DNA of 64,000 nt from NCBI GenBank assembly GCA_947579605.1, contig OX388314.1, positions 24,872,000 through 24,935,999 of the forward strand, in the 5' to 3' direction. The notes under the pieces were generated by a model, which saw only the letters and a list, made by a program, of their open reading frames with translations, was not told the origin of the DNA and did not search any database. Positions 20,940 to 31,798 of the stretch are shown piece after piece. Made by a program: the position numbers and the translations under genes. The stretch comes from Athripsodes cinereus (taxonomy: Eukaryota; Arthropoda; Insecta; Trichoptera; Leptoceridae). Every line of letters begins with the position of its first letter. Position 1 is the stretch's first letter.

Positions 20940-21319
20940 ATTCCGAGTATTATTATCCACTGTACATAAGTAACGGTCATTTTTATTATCTTAGCTTATT
21001 TTTTCAAGTCATTCTATTTTTTAATTGTGTTTGTAAAAACGTTAATGCTATTCATCTTGCTGCTTTGACATGTAAGACTCTATTTGTACAATAGATGCAA
21101 TCAAGAAACAGGATTATCTACCTAGGTTATATAATTTAAAATTAAGTGTTACAATGCCGATACAATAAATAAAATATAAGGAAATGTTTACAATATGAAG
21201 CTGCATCTGGGTACATGAGTAGGTACTTCTCCGGTATTTTGATCTTGAAATGTTATTCATCATTGCTAACGGGTATTTCACCTTGATTTACTGAATCACA
21301 ACAATAATAATAACGATTT

Positions 21320-21425
21320 CAAATTCAAATATTTTATTGAGATAATAATAAACACATACAAATATACAATAAGCACAATTATACAAATCTTTATATTATC
21401 TGTTTTTTTTTTTTTTTTTTTTACC
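21320..21425. repeat. Poly-T/AT-rich tract
   Basis: Ends in a run of about 18 T, possibly the inverted A-tail of a retroelement. The adjacent CTCAAAATTGAGCAGAGCTCGTGC block is shared, inverted, with 28262-28290. Confidence 0.4.
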
Positions 21426-21467
21426 CTCAAAATTGAGCAGAGCTCGTGCTCTTTTCGTACATATATA

Positions 21468-21780
21468 TATTTATTTATTTATTTATTTAATTTTTTTAAT
21501 AAAGTTACAAATTATAGATTATTTATAACTTAAAATTACCTTATTACCTACTATTTGAAAATAACTTTCTGACGTCACTATCATCCACTCATTCTTTCAT
21601 TCAGGGTGTCACGCTATCATCCTAAAGTTTTTACTTGATTTTAAATGTTTAAGACATTTCCCACGAAAGATCGCAAGCGTAGCCGCATCCTTGAGGCCGG
21701 CCGGAAGATCGTTGAACAGCCTGAATCCTTTATAGAAAAGACTGCTCTCCGTACCCGCAAGCCTGGCCCCTCGGAGCCTA
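21468..21780 (-). pseudogene. Non-LTR C-terminal fragment with AAAT tail
   Basis: Minus strand reads ESSLFYKGFRLFNDLPAGLK then LAIFRGKCLKHLK, typical of the extreme C-terminus of R1/Jockey-like LINE proteins, then stops and runs into a 3' UTR ending in (AAAT)n at 21468-21487. Its upstream side is cut at 21780 by TA-repeats and PLE copy 2. Confidence 0.7.
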
Positions 21781-21800
21781 AATATATATATATATATATA

Positions 21801-22004
21801 TATATGTTTGAAAAGGTGTTTTCGCAGAGCATATTATTCATATATAAGTATCGCTTTGGGTACTCTACGTACAGTAGCCTTGAGAAAGGCTTTTATAGTT
21901 GGTCTTGAGAAAGACCGTTGGCTTCTGCCCGACGTTTCGTGCAGGATTCAACCTGACATCAGCTGGGGCGTAGAGGGGCGGTGGCAGGCTTCGGCGGCGC
22001 GGGT
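21801..22004 (-). mobile_element. PLE family 1, second copy (3' end only)
   Basis: Nearly identical to 10034-10243 over about 200 bp, from ATGTTTGAAAAGG to the GC-rich GGCGGCGCGGGT. The sequence is then lost in the assembly gap, so whether a coding region follows is unknown. Confidence 0.9.
21927..21970 (-). ncRNA. Hammerhead-ribozyme-like motif, PLE copy 2
   Basis: Same 44-base block as 10161-10204: CTGATG, CAGG/CCTG stem, GAAAC, GTC, and GCCC/GGGC stem I. Confidence 0.5.
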
Positions 22005-22204
22005 NNNNNNNNNNNNNNNNNNNNNNNNNNNNNNNNNNNNNNNNNNNNNNNNNNNNNNNNNNNNNNNNNNNNNNNNNNNNNNNNNNNNNNNNNNNNNNNN
22101 NNNNNNNNNNNNNNNNNNNNNNNNNNNNNNNNNNNNNNNNNNNNNNNNNNNNNNNNNNNNNNNNNNNNNNNNNNNNNNNNNNNNNNNNNNNNNNNNNNNN
22201 NNNN
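22005..22204. other. Assembly gap (200 N)
   Basis: Placeholder of exactly 200 N between the PLE end and a hAT end. True length unknown. Confidence 1.
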
Positions 22205-22331
22205 ACCTATTAAGTTACAATAATAATTGTAAAAAATATATTTAGAAAACCTTTTGAAATATGCTCGCGATCGACTTAAAAACCTCTCGCGATCGACCAG
22301 TCGATCGCGATCGACTGTTTGAGCACCCCTG
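22205..22331. mobile_element. hAT-type element, right end only
   Basis: Ends TTTGAGCACCCCTG, with repeated TCGCGATCGAC motifs just inside, as in other hAT ends here. The left end is in or beyond the gap. Confidence 0.6.
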
Positions 22332-22342
22332 ATCTAAACTAA

Positions 22343-22795
22343 CAAATTTATAAGACACTCATTAGACCTGTCCTGACCTATGCCGCCGAAACATGGACAC
22401 TCACTAAGGCGGATGAGCTGAGACTGGACATATTCGAAAGAAAAATCTTAAGACGCATCTATGGGCCCATATGCGAAAACGGAGTTTGGCGAAGTAGATA
22501 CAACTACGAACTCTACACGTTGTATCAAGATATGCATATCACCAAGTACATCAAAATCTGCCGACTCCGATGGCTAGGGCATGTGGAAAGGATGAACGAC
22601 ACATCAACAATCAAAAGAATATACTCCACAAAGCCCAGTGGCAGAAGAAGCGTCGGGAGGCCAAAGTTGAGATGGATGGACGAGGTGGAAAAGGACCTGC
22701 GAGCTTTGGGCGTGACCAATTGGCGACGAGAGGTGATGGATAGGAGGGAGTGGAGGCGACTTCTTGAGGAGGCCAAGACCCACACAGGGTTGTAG
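22343..22795 (+). pseudogene. LINE-delta: non-LTR RT C-terminal fragment
   Basis: Open for 150 codons without a start. It begins inside the post-RT region (YKTLIRPVLTYAAETWTL), continues with ERKILRRIYGP, LRWLGHVERM and GRRSVGRPKLRWMDEVEKDL, and stops after EEAKTHTGL. A (GAT)n tail follows at 22801-22818. 5'-truncated; the frame is intact, so fairly recent. ETWT and GHVERM tails are typical of RT-like proteins of RTE-type LINEs. Confidence 0.85.
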
Positions 22796-23029
22796 CGCCA
22801 TTGATGATGATGATGATGAATAAGGTTCTAACTTGAATTCTAACTTAAATTCTAACTTATATTCTAACTTATTTATTATCTATATATGTTTATGACATAT
22901 TATAAAGCTTATACTAATGTAACATAACAATATATTAAACATACGTTAGGCTTATCTTGGTCATTCTGTCCTGATTCATTCTTTCCACATCGTTACTTAT
23001 TTAATATAACATAACAAGAACAAAAACAA

Positions 23030-23130
23030 AATGGTGTCCTGGCAGAGAACAATACTTTGACTCTTTTTTCTAAGTTTTCGAATGTCCCGTAAGAGAGTTG
23101 TCTTTATAAGGAGGATGTTTATATTTAAGT
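23030..23130 (+). repeat. Rep-A copy, decayed 5' half
   Basis: TTTCTAAGTTTTCGAATGTCCC matches the Rep-A 5' block. The 3' half is absent. Confidence 0.55.
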
Positions 23131-23152
23131 TTTTATAAAATAGTCTATGTCA

Positions 23153-23302
23153 CCCCCTAGACAAACCGCATCTGGCGATCAACTACAAACGAATCTTCGA
23201 CAATGACCTCAACAATAACGCATAATTACACGGTACATTGTAGTAAGATTGTCGAAAAGTTCGCTAGTAGTCGATCGCCAAGTGCGGTTTGTCAACGGCC
23301 CC
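23153..23302. mobile_element. Inverted-repeat MITE, family E, whole copy
   Basis: TIRs AGACAAACCGCATCTGGCGATC and GATCGCCAAGTGCGGTTTGTC-type inverse. About 150 bp. The split copy is at 16118-16848. Confidence 0.75.
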
Positions 23303-23623
23303 AGTATTGTTTGTTGTGTTCAATAAAATTATCAAATTGAAATAATTTTTTTCAAATTCTACATACGTATAAAAGTAAAATCTGTCCGAAATTAAAGTTA
23401 CGTCCGGTCGTCGATTTAATCATAGGTGCGTGACATACATTTAGGTACAACAAGTAGTTATTGAGTTTTGTCTTTAAGCAATTAGTACTCCAGTGCGAAT
23501 TACTTTGAAAAGAAAACAAGATGCGAAATATTACAAACGAAATACGAGGTGACAAATATTCGAATTCACCAAACAATGTTCACTTATTGCGTATGTTGGA
23601 AGTTTGGCTTAATTTGTTATATG

Positions 23624-23879
23624 CGGCGTACAGACAGCTGGATGCGAACGCCAAACATCAATAATCGAGCAAAAATATTTAATCTTTCGGCGACAATTCG
23701 GAGCATTCTCTGAAGAAATTTTCGAATGAATGCCTTCGGTACGTTTCATGGACGGGCAACGAAGGCATTTATTCAAATATTTCTTCGGAGAATGCTCGGA
23801 ATCGTTGCCGAAAGATTTAAGATTTTTGCTTGACGATTGGTGATTGACGTTCGCATCCAGCTGTCTGTACACCGCCATA
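23624..23879. mobile_element. Palindromic MITE with empty-site paralog
   Basis: Arms of ~115 bp: GGCGTACAGACAGCTGGATG at left faces CATCCAGCTGTCTGTAC at right, and GGAGCATTCTCTGAAGAA faces TTCTTCGGAGAATGCTC. The related sequence at about 24012 reads TTGTTATATGCAAACATTATG without the element, whereas here ATAT flanks it on both sides. Confidence 0.8.
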
Positions 23880-24134
23880 TACAAACATTATAAGGTCGTA
23901 AAACATTTCAAATTCCTATATAATCAAATTGAAAATGTGAAACGCTTAAAATTCCAACATAACCGAATTGAAAGTTCAAATATTGCGAACGTTGGAAGTT
24001 TGTCTTAGTTTGTTATATGCAAACATTATGAGGTCGTGAAACATTTCAAATTTCTATATAACCGAATTGAAAATGTGAAACATTTCAAATGCAAATACCA
24101 AATTGAAAATATGAAACAAATATGAAATATTAAA

Positions 24135-24281
24135 ACAGAGTCTCGGCCTCATGAACAAGAGGTGCGCGGTTCGATCCCAGGTACCAGCAAATCCCCTTTT
24201 CACGAGCTTCTAGCTTACCGTGAAAGGTATTTAAAGCTTTGTTTGGGTTTATAACAAAAACCCAGTAATATTTTTTTTTAA
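24135..24281 (+). mobile_element. tRNA-derived SINE, 5'-truncated copy 1
   Basis: Starts inside the tRNA part (GAGTCTCGGCCTCATGAAC), has the Pol III B-box GGTTCGATCCC, and ends with the LINE-like tail TTTGGGTTTATAACAAAAACC. Other copies are at 38357 and 60033 (both minus). Confidence 0.75.
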
Positions 24282-24734
24282 TACAAGTCTCTTGAAAGTA
24301 TAGCAAAATGAAAGTATGAAACATTTTACTAAATTGAATATGTGAAATATTTCAAATTCCTATACATACCAAATTGAAATGTGAAATATTTTAAATACCT
24401 ACACTGAAATTAAAATTTGTCGAATGGGAGGGGGGGGGGTTACAAAAGTTGAAAACTTAGGTATTTTTTAATCCCTACACGGCATTCCAGATGCTAAAAT
24501 TAAATATTTGTCACATCACTATCACATAAAAACGATAAAATATGAGAAATATAAAATTTAATTTGTCATTTTGTTTGATTGAATGTTTTGCGTTACAAAC
24601 GCTTAAGTGTAGAAAATAATGTTTCATCCCGTTTGTATAGGAATGTTGTAAAAACGTAGAAAGAATGTTAACCTTAAAAGTTGACGGTTCTTTCAAATAA
24701 AAAATAATTCCTAAAAGTACATTTATTATACCAA

Positions 24735-24930
24735 GAGTGTTTTAATTTTCCACCCTTTTCTGTAAGTTATCGAGTGTCCTGTAAAACATCACATCAAACA
24801 TATTTAATATCTTCAACTCAGCGATGAGGTTATACGCTACACATTTTGAATGTCTTATTTTTTATGACATAAAGAGGAAGATCTCCATGTTCATCAGATG
24901 CAGTTAGTTTGCTAGCTACCCCAAATATAA
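24735..24930 (+). repeat. Rep-A copy
   Basis: Contains TTTTCTGTAAGTTATCGAGTGTCC, CTCAGCGATGAGG, and TTGCTAGCTACCCC blocks. The 3' tail is lost. Confidence 0.75.
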
Positions 24931-25009
24931 TATTAATTTGTGTGTTATATTGTTTTATTAATGTAATATCAATGTATACTGTGTATTTATGAATAAAAAA
25001 ATATATTAA

Positions 25010-25712
25010 AAAAAAAAAAAAAAAATATTAATCATCAATAGTACACTACAGACAATAAATAAATGCATAAACACAAGTAATGTAAGCAAAGAATATATCA
25101 CATTTTAACAGTAATTTATATTAAGTACCTATATCAAAAGCCCATAAGATTGTCACACTTAAATAAAAAAAGAAAAAAGTATAATACTGATAAAATGAAT
25201 AAGTACCTACAATTAGACAGTGAAAAAATACAAATGAATAACAATCTGCTTGTAAGCAAATTGTTACAAAGCAAAAAAAAAGCAACAACAAAATTGTAAG
25301 CAATAGGGAAATAATTTGTCTAATTAATATTAATAAACTAGGCTGTCATTCGCTTCATTATGAGAGATATGCCGTGATAGAAAAGATATATTTTAATTAA
25401 AAATACTTCTAATATTTATTCAACCTAAGCTGGGTATCTACTCGTGTGTGTATAACTGCTACACCTGACTTAACTGAAAGATAAATATTAGTTTTCTCCA
25501 AGGTGTGAATTGACCCTTAAATGTCTCGGTGAGTGTTATAGGACGCCCACTTTTAATCAAATGCGATGTTTGCTAACAATACATATGTAGTAACACGCGC
25601 ACTTGGAATAGGAAGCTATCATTTTAACGATAAATATCAATAAACCATAAATTACATAACTTGAATCTATTGTTAATACTCTATGTTGTTGTTAATACAT
25701 ACTTATATATTA
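25010..25712. other. AT-rich, poly-A at about 25005-25022
   Basis: A-rich tract then unannotatable sequence. A possible Rep-A scrap (GAGATATGCCGTGATAG) lies near 25370. Confidence 0.35.
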
Positions 25713-26062
25713 CTATTTGACCCGGCAAACGTTGTTTTGCCATTTAAATTATGCCATATACTTTTTCATATACTAATATCGCTATTAAAAAATAGGGGTT
25801 GATGGTAGAAGGGTGAAAATTTAGGGCTGTATGTATTTTTTGATGCCTCACCATAAAAAAATAAAAGTAAAATAATCGTCCAAAAAATAATTTTAAAAAA
25901 ATCGGGGTGGACCGCCCTTAACTTTTAAGGGTATGAAAATTAGATGTTGGCTGATTCTCAGATCTACCCGATAAGCACACAAAATTTCATCAAAATCGGT
26001 TCAGCCGTTTCGGAGGAGTATGATAACAAAAACACCGTGACACGAGAATTTTATATATTAGA
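25713..26062 (-). mobile_element. Non-autonomous Helitron
   Basis: Minus strand starts TCTAATATATAAAATTCTCG and runs through CACGGTGTTT and CGAAACGGCTGAACCGATTT to end AACGTTTGCCGGGTCAAATAG (the usual CAGCTAG end mutated to CAAATAG). This is the well-known lepidopteran Helitron end pair. No Rep/helicase ORF. Confidence 0.8.
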
Positions 26063-26362
26063 TTATTTATGCACATTTAATAATTTACAACAATAAAAAG
26101 TTTATTATTAATTAAATTTAAATAGAGTTATCACTATACTTATAATAGTTATAGAGCTGTGATTATGTAAATGACTATTGCAACTACTGACAATACAATT
26201 TTAATTATTTAATTAAGTACATCGTATTTTTTTAATAAAATACATTATTTTTATAATATTTAATAATAAGTTTATACAGCTGAATGTGGTGATAATAATA
26301 ATTGTTTTAATGCACGCTACCTGGCTATTATTATTATTATTACATCTACAAGTAAAAAGTTA
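26063..26362. other. AT-rich, no feature
   Basis: Nothing supported beyond (TTA)n runs near 26325. Confidence 0.4.
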
Positions 26363-26500
26363 AAAATGGGTTAGTTGGAAGAGATCGCGCCTTTGCGATA
26401 AACTCGCCCTCTGTATATTGATTGTATCTTACTTAAATGTATACCTTTTATGTAATTGTTTGTAATCAATGTACAGTAAAGAATAAATAAATAAATAAAA
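26363..26500 (+). repeat. LINE-eta 3' end with (AAAT)n tail
   Basis: ATGGGTTAGTTGGAAGAG...GCGATAAACTCGCCCTCTG, a 3' UTR nearly identical to 52570-52680, AATAAATAAATAAATAAA tail. Confidence 0.75.
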
Positions 26501-26507
26501 GTTTGAA

Positions 26508-26600
26508 ATGTCGGGACTTGCACTCGCATTGTACTCTCATTCTTTTCTGTTAGCTTTTAGCGTGTCTTGCAGAAGGCAGGTATTCTAAGAACATCAGGTT
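26508..26600 (+). repeat. Rep-A copy, decayed 5' half
   Basis: CATTCTTTTCTGTTAGC then GTGTCTTGCAGAAGGCAGGT. A 30-base 3' scrap (AGCGATAAGGCTTGCCACCC) is at 26998. Confidence 0.55.
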
Positions 26601-27131
26601 TATTTATTTATTTATTCTTAAGTAGCACTGAAGTTCTTAAGTAGCAATGAAGATGGACTAAATCCGAAAGGCCTCTGCCTTATAAATAAATTGGTGAAAG
26701 TAAACAGTGTTTGTTTTTTAAAGTTATTTTTTTGTAATTTATATTTGCTTATTCATGAAATATAAGGCTTACGCTCATTGCCGCCCCAATTAACATGAAC
26801 AAGAAAATAATACAGTCTTCAATTACAAAAAATAAAATCAAACAATTAAAAACAAAAAAAAATAGCAAATTTAGATTAGTATACTCTATCAACAATAGTA
26901 CATATAGACACATATTTATAGTTAGCTCAGGCATATGGCATCTACCAACCAAACGATGGCATGCAAGTGTATATTTAAGACAATTACATCTTTGGTGTAG
27001 CGATAAGGCTTGCCACCCAACCTGAGTCTCTTTTATTTATTGATGATAGGAAAAATGAACCTAACAGATTAAAATTTAAATGCATAAAACATGTAGGCAA
27101 AATATAGTAATGGTATTCATAATAATTTAAC

Positions 27132-27280
27132 CCTCTTTCACAATACACCGTTCCTATGACAATGACATCAGAGCGCAGGGAATGTCGTGGGAGGAGGTGA
27201 CGCAATCGACACAGAGACGCTCTGAATGGAGGAGGCTGGTTTCTGCCCTGTGTTCCAGAGAGGAACGTTGGGAGCAATGA
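27132..27280 (+). pseudogene. LINE-gamma C-terminal fragment
   Basis: Matches 61142-61285: encodes a broken version of SFTIHRSYDND.RAQGMSW..., ending with the RRSEWRRLVSALCS-like tail. 5'-truncated, tail lost. Confidence 0.75.
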
Positions 27281-28254
27281 TTGATTGTTTAATTATAATA
27301 GAATTATTTGATTATGAACTAAGTAAGTATTAAATACATAAATTTATTATTATTATTAATCATGTAACTGCTGGTTTTATTTATAATCATTAATTTGATT
27401 ATCATCCACAGTTGGAGTTATGAGGTTAGGTTCAGGGACGGAGTTACATGCTAAACAATACTACTTTGACACAATAGAATAATCGGACATTTATAATGAG
27501 AACCAATTTATCATTAAATACTAGTTTTTGTACACGACAAAGTTCAGAAAAAAAATCAAATTATAATAAATAACATATTCTTTAGATTTTTTTCTCAGAA
27601 ACATATGCAACACTGTTTAATACTTTTTTTCATGATTTCATCTTAATTTTAAGAACGTGTGAATCTAATGATTAGATTTAATCTAATAATTAGATTTAAG
27701 ATAATGTAATGATTAGTACCTACTAGATTTTTGTAGTAGTTAAGCTTTATATTTCTGGAAATAAATAAAAAATATTGATTAAAAACATTTACTATGTACT
27801 TCATTTACTTAAGTAAATTTTTCCATGGATCTGATTGTAGGACATAAAAAGGCAATGTTTGTTGTACTACCTATTGGAGTAAGAAGATTTAAGCCGGACA
27901 TAGAAAAAACGCAAGCAATAATTGACAACATCCTTTTAAGACGATAGATGTCTCTCTCAATTTTTTTTTGTATAAAATACTTTATTCAAATAAAGAACAT
28001 ATTATAGCAGAAGAAAACGTTTGTTTTTTTTAATTTCATCAAGCTAACTTTTGCACAATAAACGATAGAGTTATAGATATTAATTTTCGCCCTAGTTTGC
28101 AAAAGTGAACAGTAAAAATAAAATTTCTTAACAAAAGACAGTGTCACCTTCCACACAAGTTTTGAGACCTACTAAATAACTGCTTTGTAAGATTGTGCAT
28201 GTGATTAAGATGTATCCTTACACGTGTTTTATATGCAATCCAATGGAATTATCC
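27281..28254. other. Mostly featureless
   Basis: AT-rich, with a short TCTAAT/ATTAGA palindromic patch near 27670 and an isolated 40-codon ORF at 27825. Confidence 0.35.
27825..27947 (+). CDS. Isolated 40-codon ORF, unknown
   Basis: MDLIVGHKKAMFVVLPIGVR continues with RFKPDIEK and ends ...NILLRR. Composition is more protein-like than the surroundings, and AATAAAG follows at about 27995. No splice acceptor precedes it and no family is recognised. It may be chance or a mobile-element piece. Confidence 0.15.
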   Translation: MDLIVGHKKAMFVVLPIGVRRFKPDIEKTQAIIDNILLRR

Positions 28255-28310
28255 CTCAAAGCACGAGCTCTGCTCAATTTTGAGGGGATAAATTGTATAA
28301 TATATTGTTG
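28255..28310 (+). repeat. LINE 3' UTR scrap shared with 21428-21455
   Basis: GCACGAGCTCTGCTCAATTT(TGAGG) occurs here and, inverted, beside the fragment at 21468. Confidence 0.55.
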
Positions 28311-29029
28311 AAAGAAAAACTTTAATTTGATATTTGAACAAATTTACTATAGGCACCTAGTAAATAATCTCATTTACCCGAAACGTTTTCGATGGACGAA
28401 TGTTTGTGTTAACTAGAACTTTATCCTACCATTATTAATGTTTTCTTATAAATAATGAAAATATCCATACCTACATACGAACATAATATAATGTTTTGAA
28501 GGGAAATTTATTGTTTTTTTGTGCATTGTGTTTAATCAAGTAATTAATTATTGTAAAAAAATATATTACCTTTAGCTTCCATTAATGCATAAATTATTTT
28601 ATAGGTACATATCTTTTATTACACAATGTAGTACATACACCTGTTATTCATTATGAATTTGAATTAGAATGAACTTTTTATACTTTTTATAACATATTTT
28701 TACAATTCTTTTTATAATAGGTAATGATTCATTTTGACTCATTTTCAATTATTAAGTTCCATATTTCATTTGTGTTTATTTACTTTTTCTTTCATCTTAA
28801 AAGTTAGATAGATAACTATGATGCATATTGATCACCGTGAATATTTTATTTTTAAGGCACAGAGAGGATGCTCTGCATGCTTATTTCATGTTGTGAATAG
28901 ATAGAATATACCGTTTAGTTGTAGATATAGTTATTATTGTTTTATTATTATTTTTGTGCTATGTTTTTCTTTATTTTATTCTGTTAATTTTTTTTATATG
29001 TTTTTCTTTTCTCAATAAATTATTTACTT
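28311..29029. other. AT-rich; Rep-A scrap at 28850-28920
   Basis: Only GGCACAGAGAGGATGC...TGCATGCTTATTTCATG is recognisable. Confidence 0.4.
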
Positions 29030-29230
29030 AGCTCTTAATGGGACGTTGAAGAGACGCGGTGTAGTACCTATAGATAGAAGAATCCCACTAAGGCGATTTT
29101 GGCTGGCCTACTCTTCAGGCCTGCCCAAGAGGACAATTTTGAATTTAATCAGAAGGAACCCTTTCGATGTGATCCTCTCCTGAATTACAAACCGATAATG
29201 TCCATTGGAGGAGAGACTCACTACAAGACA
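29030..29230 (+). repeat. LINE-zeta-like 3' region, decayed
   Basis: GGGACGTTGAAGAGACGCGGTG, then TTTTGGCTGGCCTACTCTTCAG, parallels 37673-37765 of LINE-zeta. Confidence 0.5.
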
Positions 29231-29312
29231 CTTCTACAAAGTTACAAACAAAAATGAAAAATCAGTCAGGTATACGTGCCAAAAATACCAATTTAGTTTT
29301 AATACTATAAAG

Positions 29313-29764
29313 CAGAGTTCCCCAAACTTTTTTGTTTCGTAGACCCCTTGCCATGTTTTTCCGTGTTGGGTAGACCCCCTACATACCTGATATTGATTTC
29401 CTGTAAATTTCTAACTGTAGTGAAGTTTAGTGTTAAAAACTTAAAGTAAAAACACATGTTAATTTATACATTTATTAATTGAATTTAAATTAAAACTACT
29501 CAAAATAAAATTTTGTATCTGTTATGTAAAATATACATATAATTTTTTACTTCATAGGTACTTTTATAAATAATGTATATGTCTTGATATTATAAGATAG
29601 TATGATGTAAGTCAATAGGTATTATCAGTGTATGTGTTGAGATCCACTATCGTGGACCCCCATTTTCATTTCATGGACCCCCAATTTTTTTTTCGCTGAC
29701 GTAGACCCCTTGCAGGTTGTCATAGACCCCTAGGGGTCGATATAGACCACTTTGGGAATCACTG
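29313..29764. mobile_element. hAT-type element, TSD CTATAAAG
   Basis: Perfect 8-bp duplication CTATAAAG at 29305-29312 and 29765-29772. Ends CAGAGTTCCCCAAACTT / TTTGGGAATCACTG. GTAGACCCC repeats at both subterminal zones. 452 bp, no transposase. Confidence 0.9.
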
Positions 29765-29784
29765 CTATAAAGCCTAATACTATA

Positions 29785-30000
29785 AAAAAGAATAGGTCTC
29801 CCACTTTTTTCTACAAGTTTTCGGGTGTCCTGTAAAAGGAAAGGTGTGCGTATAAAACAATTAACGTCCTTCAGCGAGTTTTTAATTGACGTTCAGCGAT
29901 GAGGCATGACACTCATCCTAAATGTCATTTTTTTTATTAGCACAGAGAGAATAATCTGTATGTTTATTACGTGCAGTTAGTTAGCTGGCTACCCCACTTT
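29785..30000 (+). repeat. Rep-A copy, nearly full length
   Basis: AATAGGTCTCCCACTTTTTTC, TTTTCGGGTGTCCTGTAAAA, GTTCAGCGATGAGGCATG, TTAGCTGGCTACCCCACTT. The last ~30 bases are lost. Confidence 0.85.
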
Positions 30001-30026
30001 ACAAACAAGAAAAGAGTAATTTTTAA

Positions 30027-30092
30027 AATGAAACACGATATATAGTTATTCCAGTATTGAATAGTGGAATAACTATATATCGTGTTTCATTT
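30027..30092. repeat. Perfect hairpin, 29-bp arms
   Basis: AAAATGAAACACGATATATA and the rest of the arm is exactly inverted around an 8-11 base loop near 30060. Confidence 0.85.
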
Positions 30093-30096
30093 TAAT

Positions 30097-30150
30097 TTTT
30101 TTTAATATGAACTTCCACCAAGAACCGTCGGTCTATAAACTAAACTCCAA
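30097..30150 (+). repeat. Repeat shared with 14478-14675
   Basis: ATGAACTTCCACCAAGAACC begins a 72-codon ORF here, but similarity to the other copy is lost after ~45 bases. Confidence 0.4.
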
Positions 30151-30509
30151 GAAAAGAGTATTTGGAGGACAAATACTGTATACATTTTATAGCCATGACA
30201 TTTGCACACTCATAGGTAGGTATTTAGCAACTAGATCTATGGTTGTTATTATACATACTTGCACAGGTATATTTTTATCTATGAAGTGTAATGAGGTATT
30301 TTATAAAATGTATAATTTGCCGTAGGTCAATTGTGATAAAATATTTCTTTGCAAAGAGTCTAAGTTAAAATAGAAGATTTATTTATCACGCCCTTCACAG
30401 CACTTTACATCCTATAATTCCTTTGGTATGTGTCACATGTTTTAATAAATTAATTTATTCTTTACGTTGTAAATATCATTTACTATAAATTGTTATAAGA
30501 CCAAAGCAA

Positions 30510-30655
30510 AGATTATTAGATAACATCAACATATATTTCGAGGAACTAAATGCTAAAGACGACTGGTAGTCCATTGCTCAAGATAGAAAAGCTTGGAAAT
30601 CTATTGTTTCGGAGGCAAAGGCCCTACAAGGGCTTTACGGCCATCTGAAGTAAGT
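30510..30655 (+). pseudogene. Non-LTR C-terminal fragment
   Basis: Reads AKDDW(stop)SIAQDRKAWKSIV, then SEAKALQGLYGHLK and stop. The DW..A.DR..W pattern is the extreme C-terminus of LINE ORF2-type proteins. A (TAAG)n patch follows. Confidence 0.65.
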
Positions 30656-30659
30656 AAGT

Positions 30660-31114
30660 GAGTTATAAAAATATGTATATTTAGATATAAGTAATGTTTA
30701 GTGAATAGATTTTTGTAGTAGATAAGTTTTTTGTAGTTATTATATTTCTGGAAAATAAATAAAAAAAATCGCATCGATTGCAGGCAATGTAATACAAAAA
30801 TATATTTTACAATTAAATACCTACCTAGAATATATAAAAGATAATGAATTTACACATTTCTTCCAACCAACCCAAAACTTATGTCTATTTAAGTAAGGGT
30901 TAAATATTTTCACAATTTTTTTAAAAATTATTTCTCAGTTTTAATCTATTAGGTACTACAATTGAAAAAGATTTTTGAATATTTTTTTGGGGTATAAATG
31001 ATAATATATTTGATAAGGATACTGTTTATTTTTGTCAAAAGGTGCATCGCTATCCTATTTTTATTCTCTTTAATTAACTTTGTAGGTCATTACATCTTTC
31101 GGCCTATGCGATGT
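30660..31114. other. AT-rich, no feature
   Basis: Nothing supported. Confidence 0.4.
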
Positions 31115-31556
31115 GTAAAGAGACACAATTTATAAACAGTTACACAAAACACACATGCAAAAATCACATAACAGTAACAAAAACAACCACCATAGAATGT
31201 TTGTTGCCTCGATAAGTGAACAAATTCCCTGTATGACAGAGAAAATACGTCAAAGTGATGAACAAAGAGACACAATTTATAAACAGTTACACAAAACACA
31301 CATACAAAAATCACATAACAGTAACAAAAACAACCACCATAGAATGTTTGGTGCCTCGATCAGTGAACAAATTCCCTGTATGAGAAAATACGTCAAAGTG
31401 CTGAACAAAGAGACACAATTTATAAACAGTTACACAAAACACACATACAAAAATCACATAACAGTAACAAAAACAACCACCATAGAATGTTTGTTTCCTC
31501 GATCAGTGAACAAATTCCCTGTATGACAGAGAAAATACGTCAAATTGCTGAACCAA
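31115..31556 (+). repeat. ~145-bp tandem repeat, 3 copies
   Basis: AGACACAATTTATAAACAG recurs at 31121, 31268 and 31411. Units include ACCACCATAGAATGTTTG and ACAAATTCCCTGTATGA. They create a 123-codon ORF that reads the unit in shifting frames and is not credible as a gene. Confidence 0.85.
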
Positions 31557-31653
31557 AAAATTAACTATGTCTATTATTCATGTATTCAATAATAATAATA
31601 TTCATCAATAATAATATCACAATTTTTACAAATGTGTTTGGTTAACATCTAGC

Positions 31654-31760
31654 ACAGTGTTCCGCAAACTTTTTGTGTTCAAGGAACACCTATCAAATCA
31701 AAAAAATTTCGAGGTACCTACACCAAAGAAAAAAGCAATGACTATTGAATATTTATTTAT
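31654..31760 (-). mobile_element. hAT terminal segment
   Basis: Starts CAGTGTTCCGCAAACTTTTTG, typical of hAT ends. It probably belongs with the transposase remnant at 32515-32870, separated by an inserted LINE. Confidence 0.55.
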
Positions 31761-31798
31761 TACTAAATTTGTTACTCGTTATTTTGTTACTCGTTTTG

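Larger units (their letters stand above)
23580..24420. repeat. Cluster of diverged GAAACATTTCAAATTCC repeats
   Basis: Variants of AAATGTGAAACATTTCAAAT followed by CCTATATA(A)CC(G)AATTGAAA recur roughly eight times between 23880 and 24400. One unit, near 24000, preserves the empty site of the MITE at 23624. Confidence 0.6.
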
